DNA of 64,000 nucleotides from an uncultured Bacteroidota bacterium (GCA_903835005.1 CAILLK010000127.1:1-64000); one strand, 5' to 3'. Positions 25,701 to 33,884 are shown, counted from the first letter of the stretch. Notes: generated by a model not told the origin, from the sequence alone. Numbers and translations are program-made.

Positions 25701-28107
25701 TAATGGTTACCGTATCTGATGTGCACATTGAAAATGGCCTGGTCAAAATCATATGGTAGAGACTGCCTGCATATGTTTTATATCCACCACTATTATTAAG
25801 ACAGCTTATCCAGCCACTTTTTGGGTTGGTGCCCCAACAGGCACTGAAGCCAATGTCTATCACATCCGCACTGGCACCTGCAGCCACTTCTATAATCCCG
25901 GGGCAAGGTGGATCCGAAAGCAGCGAGGCTGCTATCGTAGGACTTTCATAGGTAACAATCCACTTCGGATCCGGAACCGGTGCACTGCAGTCTGTTCCGT
26001 GTACTACAGCTGAATTTGTTACCGGGTCATAACCCGTATTGACGATTATAGAATCCACACAACAGGAAGTTGTATCTCTTACCACAGTGCCGCCACAATA
26101 CGGTATAGTCACTATAGCAGTTACAAAGCATCCGGGCGATGTCTGATACTTGATTGTAGTCGTGCAGGGGCCAGGACCTGCATTGGTTGCAGTTACAACA
26201 CCCGTTGAGCTTATGGAACCACATGCCGTATTACTGCTGCTCCACGAGCCACCACCGGTGGGGTCAGTAAGCGTAATACTTGTTGCAGGACAAACAATGG
26301 ACGTTGGCCCTGATATAGGTGCCGGTGGCGCAGTAATAGACACTGTAGCGCTGCCTAGCATATTGTTCACACAACCTGTTATATTATCAGTGCCTGTAAC
26401 TGTGTAGGTGCAGGAAACGCACTGAGGGCCCAGGTCTAAAGGCCCGCCTGTTCCGCCCATAGAAGCAACCACGGTAGTGCCGCAATAAACCTTGTAGGTA
26501 ACACCGGCTTGCGAATTGCTCAGGTATATGTGCGGGCAACCTGCAGAGCTGTCGCAATAGCTGCCTCCGCCCGAAACGTTATAAACAACAGGCAGCGGGG
26601 CCACTGTAACCGTAGCGCTTCCATTCATTGTGTCGCTGCATCCTGAAGTTGCATTGGTAGCTACCACCTTGTAAATACAATTGCTGCAGAATAATCCGAA
26701 ATTCAATGCCGAGCCAGTACCAGACAAAGGTGCCCCCACGGGGGTTGTTCCGCAATACAACTGATAGTTGATACCAGGCGTAGAACAGCTCAATCCAACC
26801 GGAACACCGGCTGAACCCGTGCAACAATACCCGCCTCCCGTCACTGTACACAAGGGAGGTAAAGTGCCCAGAGTTACAGTTGCGCTTCCGGTCATTGTGC
26901 TGCTGCACCCTGTTACCAGGTTGGTTGCAACAACTGTATAAGCACATGCTGTGCAGAAAGCGCCAAAATCAATAGCTGCGCCGGTTCCGGCCACAGGAGC
27001 ACCTACAGGCGAAGCCCCGCACATCAGCTGATAACTTATACCGGGTGCGGAGCAGCTCAATCCAACATGCACACCCGTGCCACCCGGACAGCAAACACCG
27101 CCTCCGGTTACCGTGCACAAAGGAGGCAAAGGATTTACAGTTATTGTAACGGTCTGCGGTGTCCCGGGGCAACCATTTGCCGAAGGAGTTACTGTTATTG
27201 TGGCCACCACCGGGGTTGACCCTGAATTTATGGCTGTAAACGGAGCAATGGTACTGCCTGTGCCTGCTGCCGCCAGCCCGATAGACGGGTTAGTATTGGT
27301 CCACGAAAAAGTAGTTCCTGGTACGGTTGATGTAAAAATAATCGCGGCAGTGTTTGACTGGCTGCAAATTACCTGGCTGGCAGATACAGTTACCACCGGA
27401 ACAGGGAACACAGATACCGTTGCCGTGGCATAACAGCCGTCAGCCAATGTGTAAGTTACTGTGCCGGTGCACGGAGCAGTGACGCCGGTGCAGACACCCG
27501 TTAAGGCCGCAACCGACACGCATGGGCTGCCGCTGCTGAAGGTGCCTCCTGATGTGGGATCAGATAGTGTAGTTGTGTTACCTGCCCCGCATATACTCAT
27601 CGTGCCCGTTATAGCTGCCGGTGAGGCATTGACCGAGACAGTATGTGTCACATAGCAGGCGGGGTTTCCATAAGTAATGGTAGCCACACAGGGCGCCGTA
27701 ACGCCTGTAACTACGCCGGTAGCGCTGACAGTTGCGCAGGGGTTACTGCTGGACCAGGAATTTCCCGGCGTAGGATCTGTCAGCACTATCGTTTGTCCCG
27801 CACAAACCGACGAAGCGCCCGAAATGGGGGCCGGCGTGGCATATACCGTAACAGGATACGTGGTAAAACCACCACCTGAAAAATTGTAGGTAATAGTGGT
27901 TACACCGACTGAGATGCCAATGATTAATCCGGTTGAGCTTCCAATGCTCCCGACAGCCGAATTACTGCTGGCCCAGGTGCCGCCTCCCGAAGCGTCTGTT
28001 ACTGTAATGGTGGATCCGGTACATACTACATTCGGGCCACCTATCGGTTGCGCAAAAGCACCCAGTGTGCTTAAGTAAAACACGAGTAATAAAATTACGT
28101 TTTTCAT
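22780..28107 (-). CDS. Giant T9SS-secreted, cysteine-rich Ig-like repeat protein
   Basis: 1775 aa. After a signal peptide come two repeat types. Type A (about 70-75 residues) reads GGTWSSSNPSVATV..TGVVTGVS.GT.TITY, a Big_2/Ig-like unit ending in TVNP. Type B (about 80-90 residues) occurs about four times (starting near residues 327, 412, 505 and 980) as CTVTGGG.CC, VGLSCS..GI.YQL.CG, FG.FC..C.Y.VVATN. Both carry cysteines at repeated positions, far more than usual for these families, so disulfide-stabilised modules are likely. A non-repeat domain lies at about 700-890 (KWIVTYESPTIAASL to VVGTIKSTHDAGSL). The last 77 residues are the T9SS sorting domain (VYPNPNEGNFTVNL, GIYIVSVTTANGSY). Surface adhesin or matrix protein by inference. 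Confidence 0.9.
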   Translation of the reverse strand: MKNVILLLVFYLSTLGAFAQPIGGPNVVCTGSTITVTDASGGGTWASSNSAVGSIGSSTGLIIGISVGVTTITYNFSGGGFTTYPVTVYATPAPISGASSVCAGQTIVLTDPTPGNSWSSSNPCATVSATGVVTGVTAPCVATITYGNPACYVTHTVSVNASPAAITGTMSICGAGNTTTLSDPTSGGTFSSGSPCVSVAALTGVCTGVTAPCTGTVTYTLADGCYATATVSVFPVPVVTVSASQVICSQSNTAAIIFTSTVPGTTFSWTNTNPSIGLAAAGTGSTIAPFTAINSGSTPVVATITVTPSANGCPGTPQTVTITVNPLPPLCTVTGGGVCCPGGTGVHVGLSCSAPGISYQLMCGASPVGAPVAGTGAAIDFGAFCTACAYTVVATNLVTGCSSTMTGSATVTLGTLPPLCTVTGGGYCCTGSAGVPVGLSCSTPGINYQLYCGTTPVGAPLSGTGSALNFGLFCSNCIYKVVATNATSGCSDTMNGSATVTVAPLPVVYNVSGGGSYCDSSAGCPHIYLSNSQAGVTYKVYCGTTVVASMGGTGGPLDLGPQCVSCTYTVTGTDNITGCVNNMLGSATVSITAPPAPISGPTSIVCPATSITLTDPTGGGSWSSSNTACGSISSTGVVTATNAGPGPCTTTIKYQTSPGCFVTAIVTIPYCGGTVVRDTTSCCVDSIIVNTGYDPVTNSAVVHGTDCSAPVPDPKWIVTYESPTIAASLLSDPPCPGIIEVAAGASADVIDIGFSACWGTNPKSGWISCLNNSGGYKTYAGSLYHMILTRPFSMCTSDTVTINLQLAFDNYIAATNIDGGASFYSYPVGADCAAASFHTASTTLYLTAGIHYLNVDVYNYSHPSGGTDISPNSAGLNVVGTIKSTHDAGSLIVNETKAVPCCCAGCEITGNNHICAGGTATLSSCSSCTWSSSNPSVATVGSCTGVVTGISGGTVTITHVSDIGCSTYMTVTVDALPAVCSVTGGGSYCTGGPCPNACPHVFLGCSQTGVNYQLSCGSTLVTPVLAGTGSALDFGPECGPCTYTIKATNSIGCTSNMSGSVTSAPIAPCPISGSATSICVGNNLTLTTSCSPAPPCPWSSSDASVATVSCTGIVHGVGSGVVTISYTSAAGCITTYNVTVNAVCPIAGPATLCTGSTYIYSAAPCTGGTWLSSTPSVGPINLMSGLFTGAAPGYTVISYTTTSGCPASFTVNVLAIPSVSPDPVTICAGTSATLNPTPSGGTWTSTPCVNMTPVGTTSSRVVTGLFAPCVGSVTYSAGGCSVTVPVTVNPVCTITGPVVNPHTVCSGSSIALSVSCSGGSWTSSNPSCVSVNPLTGVCSGAGSITTPCSATITYTSGSGCTSTYTVTNNPTPTVWATQFSYCNLESYVNTLHATPGPGTWTTSGLGHATPISPTALNNGVNAMSPGPETFYFTNSYGCSGQVTVTINPIPTINLPANVCVGASVTCTVNPAGGTFSLSSGCASITPAGVLTGVSGPCTEYITYNKNGCIVFGAVTVNPSPVISGGTTVCLGSTIPYSASPVFGGWYTISLGGGITPLPPGGWITSVKGTTPGWTGIYYKSVYGCVSATNYIDVIGYPNAGTITASPNPLCYGPVGTNIINTGGDPGGVYGSSCSIFSFTGTHAIATGYSFFPRLCSITYTVHNVCFSATATTVVTVNPCIHKGGRASGDGEDVLVTGPELQVYPNPNEGNFTVNLLSDRDEAAEIKVANILGQTVKKLTSVTNKVNLMEINNAPGIYIVSVTTANGSYSSKVVIQ

Positions 28108-28402
28108 ATTTTTTTGTATTTTATGGTTAAATAATGGATTGACCTTTTCACTGCGCCGACTGGCGATTTGCTTTAATCAGCCATCTGGCAGGCGGATTGT
28201 ATAAATTATCTTTATCATGATGACTGCTTTTTTTCTGATGACTAATGCTTTTTCCGAGAAGTAACTGGCGATTTCAGGCATCGTTTTTTGCCCTCAATCA
28301 ACGGTGTAAAGGTGGCACAGTGCGGGCTCCTTAAAGAGAGCGATAGAACTGAATTTGAATTGGAAACCAACGGTAATTTCTACCCCGTTCCTTTTGGAAA
28401 TC

Positions 28403-28424
28403 AATACCGTTAAACAACGGTATT
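28403..28424. repeat. Inverted repeat, possible operator
   Basis: AATACCGTT-aaac-AACGGTATT, 9-bp perfect arms, 9 nt upstream of the -7 box of the signalling operon. Both adjacent genes point away, so a terminator is unlikely and a regulator site is possible. Confidence 0.4.
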
Positions 28425-28433
28425 TTGGTATTG

Positions 28434-28441
28434 TATTTTTG
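28434..28441 (+). promoter_or_regulatory. -7 box (TATTTTTG) of the signalling operon
   Basis: Matches TAnnTTTG. The predicted leader to the ATG at 28583 is about 135 nt. Confidence 0.4.
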
Positions 28442-28582
28442 AGTATAATATAGTATTAGCAATGCTTTGCGCATTTGATCATACTGAATCAGTTAATAAT
28501 TAGAAAAAACCTTTATGAGATCTTAAATTCAATGACTACTTTAGATTGGAAAATCATTCTTAACAACCTAAACCAAATAAAA

Positions 28583-29362
28583 ATGAAAGTTCAAAAAGTA
28601 ATTATTTCAGCTTTGGTAATACTGAGCCTGGGAACTATTGGTTACCTTTTCTGGCAGAATCAACTTATGGCCAAGCAAATTGCATCTTATAAAATGGTGA
28701 CAACGTGTTCTAGCTGCTATTCGCCAAATTGCGAGATTTCACCACAATTTGACCTCCCTGCTGCCATGGAACTGGTTAGCAATTATAGAAATAATCATTG
28801 GATGAAAATCAATGGTAATTGTGCTCCTTTTAATATTGCAACTATGGCAGGTAAGAAAGATGCCGATACAATAATAGATTCACGAAGTGCTTGGTTCGAT
28901 CTGGATACATTGAAGAAATTCATACATACGATTGAAGTCAGTTCCTGTTGTGATACATGTCCGAATCTGGTACTTGGAATAAGAATTTATTATGCGGAAT
29001 ATCCGCAAGATACAGCTGAATTGAGAGTCAGGTACAACGTAAACAATCCAAGTTATGCAGGTCTTCATACTTTATTAATGATTCCTACCTTCAGGGATGA
29101 GATAAGCAGAGATGTAGATTTCAATCCAGGCCAGATAATCAGAACTGGCTGTTCAGTATTATCCACTTTCGAAACAACCACAACCGGCCCTGTTTTTTCA
29201 ATGTTACCTTCAACAACTGCAAAAAACCATGGAGGCTTAGCCCCACCACCCTATTTCTGTAATCTTTATTGGAATAACACAGGAGCCCTCTTTATGAAAT
29301 ATGTTGATGCCAATGGATATAATAGTTCTGGAACACTGAATTGCCCACCCACAGGAAATTAG
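28583..29362 (+). CDS. Membrane-anchored cysteine-rich protein of unknown function
   Basis: 259 aa from ATG 28583. The start was chosen because it opens directly into an N-terminal anchor (VIISALVILSLGTIGYLFW); the track start at 28475 would bury that anchor behind 36 polar residues. The extracytoplasmic part has several Cys pairs (TTCSSCYSPNC, SSCCDTCPN, GTLNC), a predicted helix LDTLKKFIHTIE, and YCLY-like beta strands (LVLGIRIYYAEY). I do not recognise the family. It heads a tight operon with a polytopic membrane protein (13 nt), a histidine kinase and a response regulator, so a sensory or accessory role is plausible. The gene is more AT-rich than the regulator genes. Confidence 0.7.
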   Translation: MKVQKVIISALVILSLGTIGYLFWQNQLMAKQIASYKMVTTCSSCYSPNCEISPQFDLPAAMELVSNYRNNHWMKINGNCAPFNIATMAGKKDADTIIDSRSAWFDLDTLKKFIHTIEVSSCCDTCPNLVLGIRIYYAEYPQDTAELRVRYNVNNPSYAGLHTLLMIPTFRDEISRDVDFNPGQIIRTGCSVLSTFETTTTGPVFSMLPSTTAKNHGGLAPPPYFCNLYWNNTGALFMKYVDANGYNSSGTLNCPPTGN

Positions 29363-29375
29363 ATAAAACAGGATC

Positions 29376-30044
29376 ATGGATATTTCATTGGTTATATTTT
29401 ATTGTTTTGAGGCATTGCCATTGCTGGTAAGTCTTTTTTATCTGAATAAAGTAAGAGGCAATCATTTCAAATGGTTTGCTTTTTACTTGCTATACATATT
29501 TATTGCCGACCTGTTTGGTGAGTTCATGAATATTATGCAAATTCACAACCAATGGTTTTATGCTTGTCTTGTTATTCCGGTAGAATTCGCTTTCTTCTTT
29601 TGGCTTTTTTATAAAGCTTCCATGACAAAAACTGAAAAAAGGTTGCCAATTATTTTTTTGGGAATATATTCAATGAGTCTCATATTCGATTTCCTCTATT
29701 TTGCGAAGCATCTATTTCCTTTTTACTCATTTTCCTACAGTATTGGCAATCTTTTATTGTTGATCCTGATAATCTCTTTTTTTATTCAGCTTACCAATAG
29801 CGACTTAATTTTAACCTACAGAAATAATATGATGTTTTGGATAAGCATTGGCTTACTCATATTTTACCTGGGTAGCCTCCCATATTACGGTCTATTCAAC
29901 GAATTTGCTTTTAAATATGTGAGGCTGAATATTATTTATAATAAAGTTTCGAAGATATTGGATTGCACTATGTACCTTATGTTTGCATTCAGTTTTATAT
30001 GGGGGAAACCGAACTTACAATCTTCGCAGTCATCATCAACCTGA
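29376..30044 (+). CDS. Polytopic membrane protein of unknown function in signalling operon
   Basis: 222 aa with six or seven hydrophobic segments: LVIFYCFEALPLLVSLFYL, WFAFYLLYIFIADLF, WFYACLVIPVEFAFFFWLFY, LPIIFLGIYSMSLIFDFLYF, IGNLLLLILIISFFIQL, MMFWISIGLLIFYLGSL and a last one (MYLMFAFSFIW). No enzyme motif. The last 46 nt overlap the histidine-kinase gene in another frame, so production of the two proteins is coupled. By position it may be the signal-receiving partner of the kinase, whose own N-terminus has only one TM helix. This is inference from context. Confidence 0.72.
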   Translation: MDISLVIFYCFEALPLLVSLFYLNKVRGNHFKWFAFYLLYIFIADLFGEFMNIMQIHNQWFYACLVIPVEFAFFFWLFYKASMTKTEKRLPIIFLGIYSMSLIFDFLYFAKHLFPFYSFSYSIGNLLLLILIISFFIQLTNSDLILTYRNNMMFWISIGLLIFYLGSLPYYGLFNEFAFKYVRLNIIYNKVSKILDCTMYLMFAFSFIWGKPNLQSSQSSST

Positions 30045-30802
30045 TTCTGCTCGTATTCATAGGAGGCATCATTATATTCTTCCTCAAATACACGCAGCGC
30101 AAGTTGATCAGCGAAAAAGAAAAGGCATTGCTCCGCGAGCAACATGCACAGGAACTCCTTAACTCAAAACTCGAGATGCAGCAGTTGACTATGCAGGATA
30201 TTGGCCGTGAGATTCATGATAATATAGGCCAGTTGCTCACTGTAGCATCCATCTCTGCCTATCAGGTCGCTTACGACAATGTCTGCCCGGAGGTAAATGA
30301 CAGGGTAACGGATGTGGGTAAAATTATAGACCGGTCGTTGACCGAACTCCGCAGCTTGTCACGCAGTCTTACCGATGAAAAAGCCGAAATGGCTGACTTC
30401 CTGCTACAGATACAAAAAGAGTGCGACCGGATTAATGCTCTTCAGATCTGTGTAGTTACCTGCACCTGCAATGAAAACGAATTCACCATATCAAGCAGCA
30501 GCAAGAACTTTATGCAGCGAATCATCCAGGAGTTTATTCAGAACAGCCTGAAACATGCGGAGTGTAATAACATTGAAATCCGGTTTTTTTATGGAACACT
30601 TGGCCTCTCTATGTATTTGCAAGATGATGGGAAGGGATTTGATACTCAAGCTGCAAAAAATAAAATAGGCCATGGAATAGGCCTTAAGAATATGAAAAAA
30701 CGATCGGAAATGATTGGTGCAGATTTTTTGCTTGACAGCGTTATTAATGAAGGCACTACCGTCGGTATTTTGATTCCATTGAACAGACTAAATTTATCCT
30801 AG
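29999..30802 (+). CDS. Sensor histidine kinase, NarX/HPK7 type
   Basis: 267 aa from ATG 29999 (MGETELTIFAVIINL). One N-terminal TM helix (FAVIINLILLVFIGGIIIFFL), a coiled coil (QRKLISEKEKALLREQHAQELL), the HisKA_3 H-box DIGREIHDNIGQLL (His 73) and a HATPase_c domain with N-box FIQNSLKHAE, G1 DDGKGFD and G2 GHGIGLKNMKKR. It lacks a sizeable sensor domain, so it probably reads a partner protein. The response regulator starts 1 nt after the stop. Overlap with the upstream membrane-protein gene implies translational coupling. Confidence 0.92.
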   Translation: MGETELTIFAVIINLILLVFIGGIIIFFLKYTQRKLISEKEKALLREQHAQELLNSKLEMQQLTMQDIGREIHDNIGQLLTVASISAYQVAYDNVCPEVNDRVTDVGKIIDRSLTELRSLSRSLTDEKAEMADFLLQIQKECDRINALQICVVTCTCNENEFTISSSSKNFMQRIIQEFIQNSLKHAECNNIEIRFFYGTLGLSMYLQDDGKGFDTQAAKNKIGHGIGLKNMKKRSEMIGADFLLDSVINEGTTVGILIPLNRLNLS

Positions 30803-30803
30803 C

Positions 30804-31463
30804 ATGGAATACAGCCTTGTTATTGTCGACGACCACAATATGGTATCAGGTGCGCTGGCTAAAGTGATCAACAGTTACGCCGGTTATAAGGTATTGTATA
30901 TAGCAGAACACGGCAAGGAGATGACAGAAAGGTTCAAACAGCCCAAAAACATCCCGGATATTGTGTTGCTCGATATTGCCATGCCGGTCATGGATGGCTT
31001 TGCCACTGTACAATGGCTGAAAAAAAACCATCCCGGGGTGTTGGTAATTGCACTCTCTATGCAGAATGATGATGTCTCCATTATCCGGATGATTAAATCG
31101 GGTGCCAAAGGCTACCTTCTGAAAAATAACCACCCTGAACAATTGAAACTAGCACTGGATGAGTTGGTGGCCAAAGGCTATTACTTCCCCGATTGGGTAG
31201 CCAGTAAAATATTCCTGAACCTGGGGGATGACAAAATGCATAGCCCCGTAAATATTCATTTTACTGACCGGGAAATAGAGTTTCTGAAATATTGCACCCT
31301 TGAACTCACTTATCGTGAAATTGCTGAAAAAATGATCTGCAGCAGTCGTACTGCAGAGGGATATAGAGATGCCTTGTTTGATAAACTGGGTATAAAAACC
31401 CGGGTAGGGTTGGCAGTTTATGCTATTAAAAGCGGCATTGAACATTATAATCAGGGCCAATAA
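30804..31463 (+). CDS. NarL/LuxR-type response regulator
   Basis: 219 aa. Receiver domain with acidic pocket VIVDDHN (Asp 9/10), phospho-acceptor Asp 57 in VLLDIAMPVMDG, and the conserved Lys in KGYLLKNNHP. The C-terminal LuxR-type HTH begins at about residue 150 (FTDREIEFLKYCTLELTYREIAEKM, RTAEGYRDALFDKLGI). DNA-binding partner of the kinase immediately upstream. Targets unknown; the inverted repeat ahead of the operon is a candidate for autoregulation. Confidence 0.94.
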   Translation: MEYSLVIVDDHNMVSGALAKVINSYAGYKVLYIAEHGKEMTERFKQPKNIPDIVLLDIAMPVMDGFATVQWLKKNHPGVLVIALSMQNDDVSIIRMIKSGAKGYLLKNNHPEQLKLALDELVAKGYYFPDWVASKIFLNLGDDKMHSPVNIHFTDREIEFLKYCTLELTYREIAEKMICSSRTAEGYRDALFDKLGIKTRVGLAVYAIKSGIEHYNQGQ

Positions 31464-31549
31464 GGCTTATCCCAACGGAGATAATTAGATTCATACTCCG
31501 TAAAATATCTCCATCCTAATTTGTAATTTAGCCCTAACAATTATGCCCA

Positions 31550-32353
31550 TTGTCCCAACCAATCATTACCCTTCTTTCTGATCTCGGTACCTCGAGTCCG
31601 TCCATACCGGTTGCAAAAGCTGAGTTGATGGGTATGGTGACGGACGCAGTGCTGACAGATATTTCACACAACATTGCAGTTGGAGACCTGCGTCAGGCAT
31701 CTTTAATACTTCAGTCTGCTAACCGCTATTATCCGGCAGGCGCTGTCCATATCATCATCGTTGAAATAATGGCCGGCTATCATCACCGCCTGATGCTGGC
31801 ACACAAGGAAGATCAGTGGTTTTTAGCTCCTGATAACGGAATTTTGCCACTTGCTTTTGGCGGAGAGCTGCAAACCTGGCTCTGTTATGAATTCAGCGGA
31901 CCTTTTACGTTTGAAGAATGGATAATTCAGGCAGGTCATGCAGCGTCCGCTATATATACCGGTAATCCACTTCCATACACTCCCGGCAGTTTTATGGTAG
32001 CGCCGCTTCCCACTTTGCCCGCTCAGTTGCCGGACTGTATGGAGTGCAGTATTCTGTTTATAGACCGATACGATAATGTGGTGTTGGATATTACAAAAGA
32101 CCACTTTGAGAAGATATTGAATGGAAGGGCCTTCAGCATAAAAATGATGCGCCTGGCCGATATCACCGCCATCAGTCACAATTATAACGATGTGCCTAAA
32201 GGGGAGGCGCTATGCCGGTTTAATGCCGCTGGCTATCTTGAGATTGCAGTGAATCATGGCAGCGCCGCTGGCCTTTTGGGAATTAAGACAGATGATGCCG
32301 CGAACCTCGGATACAGGACTATAAAAATTTATACGGGGAAAAACGCCTCCTGA
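31550..32353 (+). CDS. SAM hydrolase / SAM hydroxide adenosyltransferase family protein (DUF62), atypical
   Basis: 267 aa starting at TTG 31550; an ATG at 31543 is out of frame. The fold follows the family: IITLLSDLGTSS (usually LTTDFG), VTDAVLTDISHNIAVGDLRQASLIL, YPAGAVHIIIVE, LAPDNGILPLAF and a C-terminal barrel (SILFIDRYDNVVLDITKDHF). Active members hydrolyse S-adenosylmethionine to adenosine and methionine with conserved Asp, Arg and His. Two of the blocks carrying them are altered here: VDPGVGT reads VEIMAGY and FHGRD reads FEEW. The protein may therefore have lost that activity or changed substrate. Confidence 0.8.
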   Translation: MSQPIITLLSDLGTSSPSIPVAKAELMGMVTDAVLTDISHNIAVGDLRQASLILQSANRYYPAGAVHIIIVEIMAGYHHRLMLAHKEDQWFLAPDNGILPLAFGGELQTWLCYEFSGPFTFEEWIIQAGHAASAIYTGNPLPYTPGSFMVAPLPTLPAQLPDCMECSILFIDRYDNVVLDITKDHFEKILNGRAFSIKMMRLADITAISHNYNDVPKGEALCRFNAAGYLEIAVNHGSAAGLLGIKTDDAANLGYRTIKIYTGKNAS

Positions 32354-32372
32354 TACGAAAAGCCAAAGTATG

Positions 32373-33884
32373 CTAAATACCCTGATACTGATAAATACAA
32401 TAGCCGTTAATTATTGAGATCAATTTGAATTTGCTGGTATCAAAATGTGTAAAAGGTAATGAATCGCTACAGAGATTAATATCATTACGGCGCTCATCTG
32501 CAACAATGTATTTAATCATGCCGCTATTCATACCTTTAATAAATCCGCTATAATCGTATGTGTTATTATTGGCCCTATATACCATTGAAGTTACATCCAT
32601 AGTGGGCATTATGGCATATTCTATAAACAGGTTGTCGAGAAAATGCCGCTCGGTAAAGAATATCTTTTCTCCCGTCTGAATGTTCAGTGACAGCCTGAAA
32701 TAGTTATAAAGCATTGCATCTCTTGCATATTCATCCCGGTTGTTTTTAAATCCCTTTTCTATATATACTACGCTGAAAAAACCAACCGTTTTGGATGTGA
32801 TGAGAATGATAAAAGCAAGGAGGGCAAATCGATAAATCAACCTCCTGAATTCATCTGTCCGGAAGGTTAATTCCTGACTGCTCACATATTGCAAAAAGCA
32901 GGGTAGTGCAAGCAATACCATAATCAGGAACTCTGTAAAATAGTTGTTGCTGCTTCCCTTCTTTAAACCGGTAATAACAGCAAACAAAAAAGACAGAGCT
33001 GCACCTGCTGCTAATATCTGGTATGTTTTATTCTGTATTTTTTTGAGCGCAAACCAGGCCATTAATCCACCCAGTATGTAAAATGGTACCATGTCAAGAT
33101 AGAACTGGCTGATGAACATGGAATACAGAAAACTCAGGTCAAAACCATTCTTCAGTCCGAGCCAGGTATTCAGGTAAAACAAATGCACATTATTGAGGCC
33201 AACAATGAGTACTGTAATCAATCCTGAAAAGATAACGGTAAGGGTTGCATAAATAATTGCCGGAAGATAACGCCGCTCAACGAAAATCATACAATATCCG
33301 GTAATACCCAGGCACAACAGCCCGCTTTGCTTAACAAATATACATCCGGCTGTCAGCAATGCAGCAAGTACAATGTAAAGGATGCTACCTTTCTGGCTGT
33401 AATGAAGATAAGTCCATATCGCAGCTACAAACAGAAACAGGTGCATACTATCGCCGCGGGTATAATAGTGCGAGGTAAGCACCAGGAGTACAGGCAAAGA
33501 AAAGACAACGCATCTGGACAAACTCAAACCCATGCCCCTGATGATAAAAGTGCAGAGTCCTATGGTGAGCAGGTTAAAAATCAGGGCTATTATTCTGCAT
33601 AGCACAAAAACAGACTGTACATCCAACGCTTTTATACCTGCAAGCCTGCCAATGCCTGCCACGAAGTAATAATACAATGGTGTATACTGGATAACTGCAT
33701 AGCTGCCTGCAGCCGGATCCTGATACAATGGCTGACCCAGCATTAATCGCTGTATGCCATAAACCACATTCAGCTCTATGCCTCCCAGGTTATTGTTGTA
33801 ATAACCGATGAGCACTACCCTTAAAACCAAGGTTATGAGGAAGAGTATAATGATGTATGTAGGCAGGTAACGGGGGAGTTTCAT
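32373..33884 (-). CDS. GT-C-type polytopic glycosyltransferase (GT39/GT87-like)
   Basis: 503 aa with about ten to twelve TM helices. The first periplasmic loop, following LRVVLIGYYNNNLGGIELNVVYGIQ, contains the Glu that GT-C enzymes use as catalytic acid/base, and QYTPLYYYFVAGIGR follows as in the GT87/mannosyltransferase families. A soluble C-terminal domain of about 120 residues (FFTERHFLDNLFIEYAIMPTMD to YCIYQYQGI) follows the last helix. Such enzymes use polyprenyl-phosphate sugars and act at the outer face of the inner membrane. The preceding GT2 gene (34 nt upstream) may make that lipid donor. Confidence 0.8.
   Translation of the reverse strand: MKLPRYLPTYIIILFLITLVLRVVLIGYYNNNLGGIELNVVYGIQRLMLGQPLYQDPAAGSYAVIQYTPLYYYFVAGIGRLAGIKALDVQSVFVLCRIIALIFNLLTIGLCTFIIRGMGLSLSRCVVFSLPVLLVLTSHYYTRGDSMHLFLFVAAIWTYLHYSQKGSILYIVLAALLTAGCIFVKQSGLLCLGITGYCMIFVERRYLPAIIYATLTVIFSGLITVLIVGLNNVHLFYLNTWLGLKNGFDLSFLYSMFISQFYLDMVPFYILGGLMAWFALKKIQNKTYQILAAGAALSFLFAVITGLKKGSSNNYFTEFLIMVLLALPCFLQYVSSQELTFRTDEFRRLIYRFALLAFIILITSKTVGFFSVVYIEKGFKNNRDEYARDAMLYNYFRLSLNIQTGEKIFFTERHFLDNLFIEYAIMPTMDVTSMVYRANNNTYDYSGFIKGMNSGMIKYIVADERRNDINLCSDSLPFTHFDTSKFKLISIINGYCIYQYQGI

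Larger units (their letters stand above)
28108..28582. other. Divergent intergenic region with inverted repeat and promoter box
   Basis: About 475 nt between divergently transcribed genes. No gene is seen. It contains a perfect 9-bp inverted repeat (28403-28424) and a TATTTTTG box (28434-28441) for the rightward operon. Confidence 0.5.

Noticed and set aside
27077-27433. Plus-strand ORFs inside the giant adhesin gene (for example 23122-23352, 26150-26407, 27077-27433)
   Set aside because: Antisense shadows rich in Pro/Val caused by the Gly/Thr/Ser-rich coding strand; no start context or family.
22780-28107. Repeated blocks that could look like a CRISPR array or DNA tandem repeat
   Set aside because: They are degenerate coding repeats of Ig-like modules in one long open frame; no short identical repeats with unique spacers.
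29963-30802. Longer start of the histidine kinase at 29963
   Set aside because: The extra residues MHYVPYVCIQFY are out-of-frame translation of the upstream membrane protein gene; ATG 29999 leads directly into the TM helix.
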